A stretch of 64,000 nucleotides of DNA from Pseudonocardia nematodicida. Lineage in GTDB: Bacteria > Actinomycetota > Actinomycetes > Mycobacteriales > Pseudonocardiaceae. Below the pieces are notes generated by a model that saw only the letters and a program-made list of their open reading frames with translations, searched no databases and had not been told where the DNA came from. Below, piece after piece: positions 9,630 to 19,015 of the stretch; the stretch's first letter is position 1, and every line of letters starts with the position of its first letter. Where the stretch lies: NCBI RefSeq assembly GCF_040105385.1, contig NZ_JBEDNQ010000003.1:310001-374000 (forward strand), given 5' to 3'. Both the position numbers and the translations under genes were made by a program.

Positions 9630-12600
9630 GTGGCGGGAACGGTCGGGGTGCGACGGCCGCGGAGGTCGGTACCCGAGATGCCCGGCGGCGAGCTCGTCCC
9701 CGACCCGCCGCCGGAGCCGGAACGCGCGGTGCCCGGGCAGCTCGCCGCGCGGCTGCTGCCGCTCGGCATGGTGGGCGGGGCGTTGCTGTTCGTGCTGCTC
9801 CGGCGGGAGGACGCGAGCAGCTGGCTGTTCGGCGGCATGTTCGCGCTCTCCGCACTCGGGATGCTCGTCGCCGGCGGCGGGCGCGGGCCGGGTGCGCGCA
9901 CCGCGACGATGGACGAGGACCGCCGGGACTACCTGCGCTACCTCGACGTGCTCGGCGGCCGGGTCCGGGAGATCGCGATCGCACAGCGCCGGGCGCTGGA
10001 GGAGGTCCATCCGGACCCGGGCGCCTGGCCGGACGTCCTCGCGGCCGGCCGGCTCTGGGAACGCCGCGCCGGCGACGACGACTTCGGCCGGCTCCGGGCC
10101 GGGCTCGGCACCCAGCGGCTCGCCACCCGGTTGACCGCGCCGCAGACCGGCCCGGTCGAGAGCCTCGAGCCGCTGGGCGCGCTCGCGCTGCGCCGCTTCC
10201 TGCGCCGGCACGCCGTGGTCGACGACCTCCCGGTGGCGGTGGACGTCCGCGCCGCGGCGACCGTCTGGCTCGAACCCGATCCCGACTCGGACCCGGATCC
10301 CGCGCCGGTGCTCGACCTCGCCCGCGCGCTCGTCGCGCAGTACGTGCTCCTGCACGGGTCGGACGACGCGCGGCTCGCCGTCGTCGCGCCCGGTCCGGCC
10401 GCCGCGCGCTGGGACTGGGCGAAGTGGCTGCCGCACGCCGCGCACCCGCGGCTGCACGACGCCGTCGGGCCGGTCCGGATGCTGACCGGCGACCCGGACA
10501 CGGTGCGCCGCTGGTGGGTGGACGAGCCGTCGTCGTCGTACCGGCACCTGCTGGTGGTGCTCGACGGGGCGGCCGACACCCCCGGCGCCTGGGCCGGGCT
10601 GCCGGGTGTGACGGTGCTGCGGCTCGGGCCGGCCGGCGGGCGGCGGCCCGCGGCGACGGTGCTGCGGCTGGCCGCAGGGACGGGCCCCGACGGCGTCCGC
10701 ACCCTGCGTCGCGGCGGGCCGGGCGGGGCGGGCGTCGGCGTGCCGGACGCCGTCACCGTCACCGAGGCCCGCGCGCTCGCCCGGAGACTGGCGCGGTACC
10801 GCCCCGAGGGCGCCGCGGAGGCGCCGGAACCCGCCGCCGCCCCGGACTCCGGACCGGTGGGTCTGCCGTCGCTGCTCGGCCTGGACGCGATCTCGCCGGC
10901 CGCCCTCACCGCGCTGCGCGAGCGGCGCGGGACGACGGCCCGGTTGCGGGTGCCGCTCGGGACCGACGCCGCCGGGCGTCCGGTCCTGCTGGACCTCAAG
11001 GAGTCCGCGCAGGGCGGGGCCGGGCCGCACGGGCTGTGCATCGGCGCGACGGGGTCCGGGAAGTCGGAGCTGCTGAGGACGCTGGTGCTCGGCCTCGTCG
11101 CCACGCACCCGGCCGACGAGCTCAACCTGGTCCTCGTCGACTTCAAGGGCGGCGCCACGTTCCTCGGGCTGGCCGGGCTGCCGCACGTCTCGGCGGTGAT
11201 CACCAACCTGGCCGAGGAGCTGACCCTGGTCGACCGGATGGCCGACGCGCTGGCCGGTGAGATCACCCGCCGGCAGGAGGTGCTGCGGGCGGCCGGGAAC
11301 CTCGCGAGCCTCGCCGACCACGACGCCGCCCGGCGGGGCGGGGCGCCGCTGGACCCGCTGCCATCGCTGCTGGTCGTGGTGGACGAGTTCTCCGAGCTGC
11401 TCGCCCAGCGGCCGGAGATGATCGACCTGATGGTCACGGTCGGCCGGCTCGGCCGGTCGCTGGGCATCCACCTGCTGCTCGCGTCCCAGCGGCTGGAGGA
11501 GGGACGGCTGCGCGGGCTGGAGTCGCACCTGTCGTACCGGATCGCGCTGCGGACGTTCTCGGCCGCGGAGTCACGGGCCGTGCTCGGTGTGCCCGACGCC
11601 CACCTGCTCCCGCCGGCGCCCGGCTCGGCGTTCCTCGCGGCGGGGACCGACGAGCTCGTGCGGTTCCGGGCGGCGTACGTGTCCGGGCCCGAGGAGCGCC
11701 CGGCCACGCGGGGGAGATCCCGGGCCGGTGGCCCGCGGGTCGCGTTGCCCTTCACCGCCGGACCGGTCGCTGCGCCCGCACCGTCCACCGTGCCTGCGCC
11801 GTCCACTGTGCCTGCGCCGTCCACCCTGCTCGCCGCGCGGTCGCGTCCCGCCCTGCCGTCCGGCACCGCGACGACCGGGTCGCCTCGGGGGCGGGCGACC
11901 GCGGATCGTGCCCTGTCGCGCGGCGCACCCGTCGGCGCCGGCGCCGGCGCGGGGCCGGCGGCCGGTGGTCCGGGCGCCGCCGTCCTGGACCGCGTCGTGG
12001 CGGCGCTGTCCGGGCCGGGCCCGCGGGCGCACCGGGTGTGGCTGCCCCCGCTCACCACCCCGCCGCCGCTGCGGGCCGTGCTCGGCGAGCCCGGGCACCG
12101 TCCCGGGCGGGGGCTGTCCGTGCCCGGCCCGGTCGGCCGGCTGGCCGCCCCGATCGGCCTGATCGACCGCCCATACCTGCAGCGACGCGATCCGCTGGTG
12201 CTGGACCTGTCCGGCGCGGCCGGGCACCTCGCCGTCGTCGGCGGGCCGAGGTCGGGCAAGTCGACCGCGCTGCGGACCGTCGTCACCGCGTGCGCGCTCA
12301 CCCACACCCCGGACGAGCTGGGCGTGCACGTGCTCGACCTGGGCGGCGGGACGCTCGCGCCGCTGGCCGGGCTGCCGCACGTCGGCACTGTCGCCGACCG
12401 GCGTCGCACCGACCTCGTCCGGCGGGTGGTCGCCGAGGTGACCGGGACGGTGGAGCGCCGCGAACGGCTCTTCGCCGAGCACGGGATCGCCGGGGTCGAG
12501 GAGTTCCGGGCCCGGCGCGCGGCGGGTGGTCTCCCCGGCGAGCCGTGCACCGACCTGTTCCTGGTCGTCGACGGGTACGGCGCGCTGCGCACCGTGTTCG

Positions 12601-13673
12601 ACGACCTCGAGCCCGCGCTGACCGACCTCGCCGCGCACGGGCTCGCCTACGGCGTGCACCTGGCGGTGTCCGCGGCCCGCTGGTCGGAGATCCGGCCCGC
12701 GCTCAAGGACCAGCTCGGCAGCCGGATCGAGCTGCGGCTCGGTGACCCGTCGGACTCCGAGGTGGACCGGCGGCGCGCCGCGGCCGTACCGGCCCGGCCC
12801 GGGCACGGGCTCGCCCCGGACGGCGCGGCGGCGGTGCTCGCCGACCCGGCACCGCCCGGCGGGCCCGATCCGGTCGCGGCCGTCGCCGCCGCCGCGCCGG
12901 GACCCGGCCTGCCCCAGGTGCGGCTGCTCCCGGAGCTGGTCCCCCTCACCGAGCTGCCCGCGGGGCCCGGCCGGGGCCTGCCGCTCGGGCTCGACGACCA
13001 CCGGCTCGGCACGGTGGAGCTCGATCCGGCCGAGCCGCACCTGCTCTGCTTCGCCGACGCCGGCGGCGGGAAGACCGCGCTGCTCCGGCTGATCGCGCGG
13101 GGCATCGCGGCCCGCTGGTCACCGGAGCAGGCCCGGATCGTGGTGGTCGACCACCGGCGCACGCTGCTGGGCTCCGTCCCGGCCGAGCACCTGCTCGCCC
13201 ACACCTCCACCCCGTCCGCGACGGCCGGGGCGTGCGCCGACATCGCCGACTCGCTGGGCCGGCGGCTGCCGGGGCCGGACGTCACCCCGCGGCAGCTGCG
13301 CGAGCGGTCCTGGTGGAGCGGACCGGACGTCTGGCTGCTCGTCGACGACTACGACCTCGTCGTCCCCGCCGCGGGGGCGGCCTCGCCGCACCCGCTCCTG
13401 CCGCTGGCCGAGTTCCTGCCACAGGCCCGCGACGTCGGGCTGCACGTCGTGCTGGCCCGGCGCTCCGGCGGGGCGGGCCGGGCGCTGTTCGACCCGGTGC
13501 TGGGGCGGCTGCGCGAGCTCGGGGCGCCCGGCCTGGTCGGATCCGGCAGCCCCGACGAGGGACCGCTGCTGGAGAAGGTGCGCCCCGGGCCGATGCCACC
13601 CGGCCGGGCCGTGCTGGTCGACCGGGGTTCCGGTGCGCGGCGGGTGCAGATCGCCTGGACCGAACCCGAGTGA
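9630..13673 (+). CDS. eccC: ESX-4 FtsK/SpoIIIE-type ATPase EccC (single polypeptide)
   Basis: Motor ATPase of the type VII system, 1347 residues in one chain rather than split EccCa/EccCb as in ESX-1. Two N-terminal membrane segments lie near residues 40-60 and 66-86. Three tandem ATPase domains follow: Walker A GATGSGKSE near 472 with Walker B LLVVVDEFSE near 582, GGPRSGKST near 871, and DAGGGKTAL near 1144. Domains 2 and 3 have degenerate Walker B motifs (FLVVDGYG and WLLVDDYD), as is common in EccC, where only the first domain is fully catalytic. GTG 9630 has GGGAGG with 6-nt spacing. An internal Pro/Ala repeat (APSTVPAPSTV) links domains 1 and 2. Confidence 0.95.
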   Translation: MAGTVGVRRPRRSVPEMPGGELVPDPPPEPERAVPGQLAARLLPLGMVGGALLFVLLRREDASSWLFGGMFALSALGMLVAGGGRGPGARTATMDEDRRDYLRYLDVLGGRVREIAIAQRRALEEVHPDPGAWPDVLAAGRLWERRAGDDDFGRLRAGLGTQRLATRLTAPQTGPVESLEPLGALALRRFLRRHAVVDDLPVAVDVRAAATVWLEPDPDSDPDPAPVLDLARALVAQYVLLHGSDDARLAVVAPGPAAARWDWAKWLPHAAHPRLHDAVGPVRMLTGDPDTVRRWWVDEPSSSYRHLLVVLDGAADTPGAWAGLPGVTVLRLGPAGGRRPAATVLRLAAGTGPDGVRTLRRGGPGGAGVGVPDAVTVTEARALARRLARYRPEGAAEAPEPAAAPDSGPVGLPSLLGLDAISPAALTALRERRGTTARLRVPLGTDAAGRPVLLDLKESAQGGAGPHGLCIGATGSGKSELLRTLVLGLVATHPADELNLVLVDFKGGATFLGLAGLPHVSAVITNLAEELTLVDRMADALAGEITRRQEVLRAAGNLASLADHDAARRGGAPLDPLPSLLVVVDEFSELLAQRPEMIDLMVTVGRLGRSLGIHLLLASQRLEEGRLRGLESHLSYRIALRTFSAAESRAVLGVPDAHLLPPAPGSAFLAAGTDELVRFRAAYVSGPEERPATRGRSRAGGPRVALPFTAGPVAAPAPSTVPAPSTVPAPSTLLAARSRPALPSGTATTGSPRGRATADRALSRGAPVGAGAGAGPAAGGPGAAVLDRVVAALSGPGPRAHRVWLPPLTTPPPLRAVLGEPGHRPGRGLSVPGPVGRLAAPIGLIDRPYLQRRDPLVLDLSGAAGHLAVVGGPRSGKSTALRTVVTACALTHTPDELGVHVLDLGGGTLAPLAGLPHVGTVADRRRTDLVRRVVAEVTGTVERRERLFAEHGIAGVEEFRARRAAGGLPGEPCTDLFLVVDGYGALRTVFDDLEPALTDLAAHGLAYGVHLAVSAARWSEIRPALKDQLGSRIELRLGDPSDSEVDRRRAAAVPARPGHGLAPDGAAAVLADPAPPGGPDPVAAVAAAAPGPGLPQVRLLPELVPLTELPAGPGRGLPLGLDDHRLGTVELDPAEPHLLCFADAGGGKTALLRLIARGIAARWSPEQARIVVVDHRRTLLGSVPAEHLLAHTSTPSATAGACADIADSLGRRLPGPDVTPRQLRERSWWSGPDVWLLVDDYDLVVPAAGAASPHPLLPLAEFLPQARDVGLHVVLARRSGGAGRALFDPVLGRLRELGAPGLVGSGSPDEGPLLEKVRPGPMPPGRAVLVDRGSGARRVQIAWTEPE

Positions 13674-14992
13674 CCGGGTTCGCGGTCGCGGTGCACGCCA
13701 CGCCGTCGCGGGTGCTGCTCGCCGCGGCCGACGGCGGCGGGGTGCGGCTGCTCGCCGCCGCGCCGCCCGGCACCCCGCCCGGGGAGGCCGTGGCCGCGTT
13801 CTTCGGGGACTCGCCGCCGGACGTCGTCGTCCGGGTGGGTGGGACGGCCGGCGGGAGCTTCCCGGGTGGTCCGCGGGTCGAGAGCGTCCCGGTCGCCGTC
13901 GCGGTGCTCGCCACCGGACCGGCGCCCGCGGCCGGGCCGGTGCTGCTGGTGGACGACGACGGCGTCGTGGTCCTCCACGGCGCAGCGGTCGTCCACGGCG
14001 CAGCGGTCGTCGGAGGTGCAGGCGCCGTCCGTCCGGCGGTGCACGCCGGGAACGGGCCGGAGATCGGCGTGCTCGTCGCGGCGGCCGTCCGGGCCGGAGC
14101 GGCCGAGATCGTCCTGGCGGGGGAGCGCGCGGAGGACGACCCCGCCCTGCTCGCGGGCGTGGCCGCGGCGGCGTCGTGTCCGGTGCGGCTCGCGGGGCCG
14201 GCCGGAACCGGCGACCCGGCCGCCGTCGAGGGCGCGGGTCCCGCCTCGGCCGCGGTGCTGGGTGCGGCGTTGCTGGGGGTGGGGCTGCTGGGGACGGGGC
14301 CGGGCCCGGCGGCGGACCGGTGGCCGGATGCGGGGGTGTCGCGCGTCCGCGAGGCCCGCGGTCCGGACACGGCGCACGGTCCGCACGACCCCGGCGGTTC
14401 CCGCGCACCCGTGCCGGGGGCCGGGACGGATGCGGCGCCGGACCCCGACGAGCCCGCGGGGACGGCCCGGGTCGTGCTCCCCGCCGTCGCGGTGCTCGGG
14501 GTCGTCCTGCTCGTCACCGGTCTGCTGATCGGCCGCACCGGTGCGGCGCCCGGGCCGCCGCCCGCCACGGGATCGATCGTCCAGTACGGGTACGCGGCCG
14601 AGCTGCCCGGCGGCTGGGAGCACACCGGCGGCGACCCGGCCCGGCGCCGGACCCTGCTCACCCCGGCCGGGCGGCCCGACGGCGTCGAGCTGATCGTCGT
14701 CGAACGCAGTCCGCTCGGCTACGACGCGGGCCGCGAGCCCGAGCGGGCCCGTCGTGAGCTGGCCGGACTGCTCGCGGGGCGGGCGGGAGTGACGGGTCCC
14801 GGGCCGCGCACCGTCGCCGGTCGCCCCGTGCTCGGGTACACCGAGCACGGGGCCGACGGGACCGTCGTCGACTGGCACGTCCTGTTCGAGGGGACCGACC
14901 AGCTCGTCGCCGGCTGCCGGCACCCCGGCGGCGACCACACGGGCGACGCCGCGTGCGCCCGGGTCGTCGGCTCGTTGCGCCGGGCCCCCTGA
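13670..14992 (+). CDS. Type VII secretion-associated protein, Rv3446c-like
   Basis: About 440 residues, starting at a GTG that overlaps the eccC stop as GTGA. Position between eccC and the WXG100 genes and architecture fit the type VII secretion-associated family (Rv3446c, TIGR03931). The N-terminal half is a low-complexity Ala/Val/Gly region resembling an actin/hsp70-like or nucleotide-binding fold without clear motifs. A single membrane segment follows (VVLPAVAVLGVVLLVTGLLI, about residues 265-285), then an extracytoplasmic domain with the family pattern YAAELPGGWEHTGGDPARRRTLL. The molecular role in ESX-4 is not established; membership rests on context and this C-terminal pattern. Confidence 0.8.
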   Translation: MTGFAVAVHATPSRVLLAAADGGGVRLLAAAPPGTPPGEAVAAFFGDSPPDVVVRVGGTAGGSFPGGPRVESVPVAVAVLATGPAPAAGPVLLVDDDGVVVLHGAAVVHGAAVVGGAGAVRPAVHAGNGPEIGVLVAAAVRAGAAEIVLAGERAEDDPALLAGVAAAASCPVRLAGPAGTGDPAAVEGAGPASAAVLGAALLGVGLLGTGPGPAADRWPDAGVSRVREARGPDTAHGPHDPGGSRAPVPGAGTDAAPDPDEPAGTARVVLPAVAVLGVVLLVTGLLIGRTGAAPGPPPATGSIVQYGYAAELPGGWEHTGGDPARRRTLLTPAGRPDGVELIVVERSPLGYDAGREPERARRELAGLLAGRAGVTGPGPRTVAGRPVLGYTEHGADGTVVDWHVLFEGTDQLVAGCRHPGGDHTGDAACARVVGSLRRAP

Positions 14993-15414
14993 GCCCCGCC
15001 ACCGGCGGGCGCCTCGGCGCTGTCCGTTCACCGTGCGGGCCGCTGGGCCCCGGAACCCGGCGCCGAGGAGCACACCGGGGCTGCCCGCGGCTCCGCCGAC
15101 GACGCCGAGGTACCCCTCGGCGGCGTCGCTGCGGCCGCACCGAGAGGGTGCGGGTGCGGGGCCTGGGCGTCGCACCTCGCAGGAGGCTCCCGGGCCTCGC
15201 AGGTGCTGCGGACCCTGCGAGGCCGGCAGATGGTCTGCGAGGTCGTGCCCGGGGCCGGTCGGGGCCCCGGGGGTTCCCGGGTGCGAACGGTGGGGGCCGA
15301 TCGGCCGTGGCGGGGGCGGTGCGGCTGCCACGGTGCCCGCGCCGGGGACGACGGGTCCGCCGGGGGCCCGGGCGGCGCGACCGCCCCGGGCGGACATCGG
15401 AGGAGGAGCGGCAC
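14993..15414. other. 422-bp intergenic region before the ESX-4 WXG100 pair
   Basis: No credible gene was found. The notable content is the four-site symmetric array at 15175-15242 and a GGCCGATCGGCC palindrome near 15296. The region ends with a strong Shine-Dalgarno sequence (GGAGGAG) before the first WXG100 gene. Several open frames cross it but are GC-rich shadows. Confidence 0.7.
15175..15242. promoter_or_regulatory. Four-site symmetric operator-like array, 20-bp period
   Basis: The octamer CCTCGCAG occurs at 15175-15182 and 15195-15202. Its reverse complement CTGCGAGG occurs at 15215-15222 and 15235-15242. The start-to-start spacing is exactly 20 bp three times, so the array is symmetric about 15208/15209 and all sites face the same side of the helix. 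It lies about 170 bp before the WXG100 pair. A cooperative regulator binding site is the natural reading; a large hairpin in RNA is the alternative. Confidence 0.65.
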
Positions 15415-15726
15415 ATGACCGACGGGTTCGGTACGACGACCGAGGAGATGGCCCGGGCCGCGGGGCACGTGGCGACGGTGAACAGCTCGGTGACCGCCGA
15501 GCTGGCGAACCTCCGCGGCAAGCTGGCGCCGCTGGCGGGCGCCTGGACCGGCCAGGCATCCGTGCAGTTCACCCGGCTGATGGAGCGCTGGGACGCCGAG
15601 GCCCGCACGCTCAACGAGTCGCTGGCCACGATCGGCCACGCACTCGAGGGCTCCGGCACCGGCTACGCCCAGCGCGAGCAGGACCAGGCCGGTGCCATGT
15701 CGGCGATCACGTCGGCGCTCGGCTGA
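15415..15726 (+). CDS. ESX-4 WXG100 secreted protein, EsxU-like
   Basis: WXG100 protein of 103 residues, two helices linked by the WTG turn (GAWTGQ, about residues 43-48). The C-terminus carries the type VII export pattern YxxxE (YAQRE) typical of the CFP-10-like partner. ATG 15415 has a strong GGAGGAG sequence. It is followed after 17 nt by a second WXG100 gene and precedes rplM, exactly as esxU-esxT-rplM in M. tuberculosis. It should form a heterodimer with its neighbour and be exported by the ESX-4 machine encoded upstream. Confidence 0.9.
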   Translation: MTDGFGTTTEEMARAAGHVATVNSSVTAELANLRGKLAPLAGAWTGQASVQFTRLMERWDAEARTLNESLATIGHALEGSGTGYAQREQDQAGAMSAITSALG

Positions 15727-15743
15727 GCGGGGGAGGGACCACC

Positions 15744-16040
15744 GTGAGCAGTTCCGAGATCAAGGTCACGTTCGGCGCGCTGACCGCGGCCCGGAGCGAC
15801 GTCGTGGCCACTGCCGGACGGATCCGCACCGAGCTCGACGACCTGCGGCGCTACCTCGCCCCGATGGTCTCGACCTGGAGCGGGCAGGCGGCCGCGGACT
15901 ACCAGGCCGTCCAGCAGCGGTGGGACACCTCCGCCGCGAACCTGCACGAGGTGCTGACCCGGATCGGCGCGGCGCTCGGGCAGGCGCACGACGGGTACCT
16001 TCGGACCGAGCAGGCGAACGCCCGCCGCTGGCAGGCCTGA
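15744..16040 (+). CDS. ESX-4 WXG100 secreted protein, EsxT-like
   Basis: WXG100 protein of 98 residues with the central WSG turn (STWSGQ, near residue 46). The C-terminal tail holds a second YxxxE motif (YLRTE). GTG 15744 is preceded by GGGAGGG, 6-7 nt away. It corresponds in place and size to EsxT, the partner of the gene upstream. Both partners carrying a YxxxE motif is less usual than one, and could let either export the pair. Confidence 0.9.
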   Translation: MSSSEIKVTFGALTAARSDVVATAGRIRTELDDLRRYLAPMVSTWSGQAAADYQAVQQRWDTSAANLHEVLTRIGAALGQAHDGYLRTEQANARRWQA

Positions 16041-16262
16041 CAGGGTCCCGACGGCGCCGTGGCGGCGAGTATTCTTGACTCTCGTTGTGCAGCGGTGGAG
16101 ACCCGCGGGCGCCGTGACGTCGGCGAGACCGGCGGTCGAGCGTCCCTCCGGCGTCCACCTGCGGCACGCTGAGGAACCAGTGACACCAGAGTGGACCGGG
16201 AAACACGCGGGATCGCCGCAGGGACCGTCCACCGCAGCCGAGAACGACGACGAGGTAGATCC

Positions 16263-16706
16263 GTGCCCACGTACAGCCCGAAGCCCGGCGACATCACCCG
16301 CGCCTGGCACGTGATCGACGCCGACGACGTGCGCCTCGGTCGGCTCGCCACGCACGCCGCCACCCTGCTGCGCGGCAAGCACAAGCCGACCTACGCGCCG
16401 CACGTCGACAACGGCGACTTCGTGGTGATCGTGAACGCCGAGAAGATCTCGCTGTCCGGCAACAAGCGGACCGACAAGTTCGTCTACCGGCACTCCGGCT
16501 TCCCGGGCGGTCTCCGCCAGCGTTCGGTCGGCGAGATGATCGACAGCCAGCCGGACCGCCTCGTCGAGAAGGCGATCAAGGGCATGCTGCCGAAGAACAA
16601 GCTCGGCCGCGCGATGGCCAAGAAGCTGAAGGTCTACGCCGGCCCGTCGCACCCGCACGGTGCGCAGCAGCCGCAGCCGTTCGAGATCACCCAGGTCAGC
16701 CAGTGA
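16263..16706 (+). CDS. rplM: 50S ribosomal protein L13
   Basis: Ribosomal protein L13 of 147 residues, the standard length. Typical segments are WHVIDADDVRLGRLAT near the N-terminus and GNKRTDKFVYRHSGFPGG, followed by GMLPKNKLGRAM and the basic C-terminal KVYAGPSHPH. GTG 16263 follows a GAGGT sequence by about 6 nt. It is co-transcribed with rpsI, as in nearly all bacteria. The 222-nt upstream region holds a TATTCT hexamer at about 16069 and a TTGACT at about 16075 and may carry the promoter of the operon, but I saw no defined L13-leader structure. Confidence 0.97.
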   Translation: MPTYSPKPGDITRAWHVIDADDVRLGRLATHAATLLRGKHKPTYAPHVDNGDFVVIVNAEKISLSGNKRTDKFVYRHSGFPGGLRQRSVGEMIDSQPDRLVEKAIKGMLPKNKLGRAMAKKLKVYAGPSHPHGAQQPQPFEITQVSQ

Positions 16707-16735
16707 CCACCCCGAGCAACGAAGAGGGACAGCCC

Positions 16736-17311
<576 letters not shown>

Positions 17312-17323
17312 TCGCGCAGACGG

Positions 17324-18661
17324 ATGCCTCGTCTTTTCGGGACGGACGGCGTCCGCGGCTTGGCCAACGGCGAACTCCTCACACCGGAGTTCGCCGTTGG
17401 TGTCTGTGCCGCGGCCGCCCGCACCCTGTCGAACGGGTCCGGCAGCCGGCCGCTCGCGGTCGTCGGCCGGGACCCCCGGGCCAGCGGTGAGATGCTCGAG
17501 GCGGCCGTCGTCGCCGGACTGACGTCCGCCGGCGCGGACGCCATCCGGGTCGGCGTGCTGCCCACCCCGGGCGTCGCACACCTGGTCGCCGAGACCGGCG
17601 CCGACCTCGGCGTGATGATCTCCGCCTCGCACAACCCGATGCCGGACAACGGGATCAAGCTGTTCGCCGCCGGCGGTCACAAGCTGCCCGACGACGTCGA
17701 GGACGAGATCGAGCGCGCGCTCGCCTCGCCGGTGACCGACCGCCCGGTCGGGGACGCGATCGGACGCGTGTGGGACGCCCCGGACGCCACCGGCGTCTAC
17801 GTCGCGCACCTGCTGTCCGCCGCGCCCGGCGCGCTGAACGGGCTGCGCGTGGTCGTCGACTGCGCGCACGGCGCCGCGTCGCTCGCCGCGCCGGAGGCCT
17901 TCCGGCAGGCCGGCGCGGAGGTGATCCCGCTGCACGCCGAGCCCGACGGGCTCAACATCAACGACGGCGTCGGCTCCACCCACCTCGGGCCGCTGCGCTC
18001 CGCCGTCGTCGAGCAGGGCGCGGACCTCGGCATCGCCCACGACGGCGACGCCGACCGCTGCCTGGCCGTGGACGCCGCCGGGAACGTCGTGGACGGCGAC
18101 CGGATCATGGCCGTGCTCGCGCTCGCGATGCGCGACGCCGGCGAGCTCGCCCACGACACCCTGGTCGCCACGGTCATGAGCAACCTCGGGCTGCACCTGG
18201 CCATGCGCGAGGCCGGCATCACGCTGGACTGCACGAAGGTCGGTGACCGGTACGTGCTCGAGCGGCTGCGCGAGGGCGGGTTCTCCCTCGGCGGCGAGCA
18301 GTCCGGGCACGTGGTGCTGCCCGGGCACGCCACCACCGGCGACGGCCTGCTCACCGCGCTGCGGCTGATGTCCCGGATGGCCGAGACCGGCTCCCCGCTG
18401 GCGGAGCTGGCCGGGATCGTGACCACGCTGCCGCAGGTGCTGCACAACGTGCGGGTCGCCGACAAGGACACCGTCGCCTCCTCCGCCGAGGTCGCCGAGG
18501 CCGTGGGCAAGGCCGAGGCCGAGCTGGGCGAGACCGGGCGGGTGCTGCTGCGCCCGTCGGGCACCGAGCAGCTCGTGCGGGTGATGGTCGAGGCCCCCAC
18601 CGAGGACGAGGCCGACGCCGTCGCGCGCCGGCTGGCCGAGGTCGTCGCCTCGGCGAGCTGA
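17324..18661 (+). CDS. glmM: Phosphoglucosamine mutase
   Basis: Converts glucosamine-6-phosphate to glucosamine-1-phosphate for peptidoglycan and teichoic-type polymer precursors in the cytoplasm. The protein is 445 residues, standard for the family. The active-site phosphoserine is S102 in ISASHNPMPDNG. The metal-binding loop DGDADRC, the sugar-binding GGEQSGH and the phosphate-binding RPSGTEQLVR at the C-terminus are all intact. It follows rpsI by 12 nt and is probably in the same transcript. glmS, the preceding pathway step, lies 2 kb downstream. Confidence 0.97.
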   Translation: MPRLFGTDGVRGLANGELLTPEFAVGVCAAAARTLSNGSGSRPLAVVGRDPRASGEMLEAAVVAGLTSAGADAIRVGVLPTPGVAHLVAETGADLGVMISASHNPMPDNGIKLFAAGGHKLPDDVEDEIERALASPVTDRPVGDAIGRVWDAPDATGVYVAHLLSAAPGALNGLRVVVDCAHGAASLAAPEAFRQAGAEVIPLHAEPDGLNINDGVGSTHLGPLRSAVVEQGADLGIAHDGDADRCLAVDAAGNVVDGDRIMAVLALAMRDAGELAHDTLVATVMSNLGLHLAMREAGITLDCTKVGDRYVLERLREGGFSLGGEQSGHVVLPGHATTGDGLLTALRLMSRMAETGSPLAELAGIVTTLPQVLHNVRVADKDTVASSAEVAEAVGKAEAELGETGRVLLRPSGTEQLVRVMVEAPTEDEADAVARRLAEVVASAS

Positions 18662-18673
18662 ATCCTCCCGTCG

Positions 18674-18703
18674 CGGGGCCGTCACCAGCCGGTGGCGGCC
18701 CCG
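18674..18703 (+). terminator. Hairpin terminator after glmM
   Basis: A 13-bp stem (18674-18686 with 18691-18703, one G-T wobble) and the 4-nt loop AGCC lie 13 nt after the glmM stop. There is no clear T tract, as often in high-GC Actinobacteria. Confidence 0.7.
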
Positions 18704-18775
18704 TCGTCGTTCGCGATCGCGCACGGCGCCGCGGGAACGGCGGCGGGCCCGCTCCGTCCGGCGCAGGCTGCCCGG

Positions 18776-19015
18776 ATGCGACCGGACGTGCGGCGGGATC
18801 CCGACGAGCTCGACCGCGCTGCCGCCCGGCTCCGGGCCCTCGCCGCGGACCTGCACGAGGCGGCGGTGCCCTCATCGACCGGGCACCACGGCACGCTCGC
18901 CGGCCGGATCGTCCACGAGCTCGCCGCGCTGGCCGACACCGCGACCCGGTCCGCCGCTGTCGCCCGCCGGGCGGACCGCTCCGCCGCCGACGGCTTCCGC
19001 GGGTTGCTGCCGTGA
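18776..19015 (+). CDS. Small helical protein, Rv3440c-position, WXG-like
   Basis: A 79-residue, mostly helical, Ala/Arg-rich protein (DPDELDRAAARLRALAADLHEAAV). It resembles the short EspC/WXG-like proteins found near type VII genes but lacks a WXG turn. Its stop overlaps the next gene as GTGA, so the two are probably co-translated partners. The place between glmM and glmS corresponds to Rv3440c and Rv3439c. ATG 18776 lacks a strong Shine-Dalgarno sequence. A GTG/ATG further upstream is open but would run into the glmM terminator. Function unknown; a secreted type VII substrate is an inference. Confidence 0.65.
   Translation: MRPDVRRDPDELDRAAARLRALAADLHEAAVPSSTGHHGTLAGRIVHELAALADTATRSAAVARRADRSAADGFRGLLP

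Noticed and set aside
9513..12592. Long minus-strand open frames opposite eccC (671 and 884 residues)
   Set aside because: They are antisense readings of eccC with Ser/Arg/Pro-rich, low-complexity sequence and no family motifs.
15033..15726. An N-terminally extended form of the first WXG100 protein
   Set aside because: The frame continues upstream with low-complexity Arg/Gly residues, whereas ATG 15415 has a strong Shine-Dalgarno sequence and gives the normal WXG100 length.
16041..16262. L13 autoregulatory leader before rplM
   Set aside because: The 222-nt region has promoter-like words but no clear conserved hairpin that I could verify by eye.
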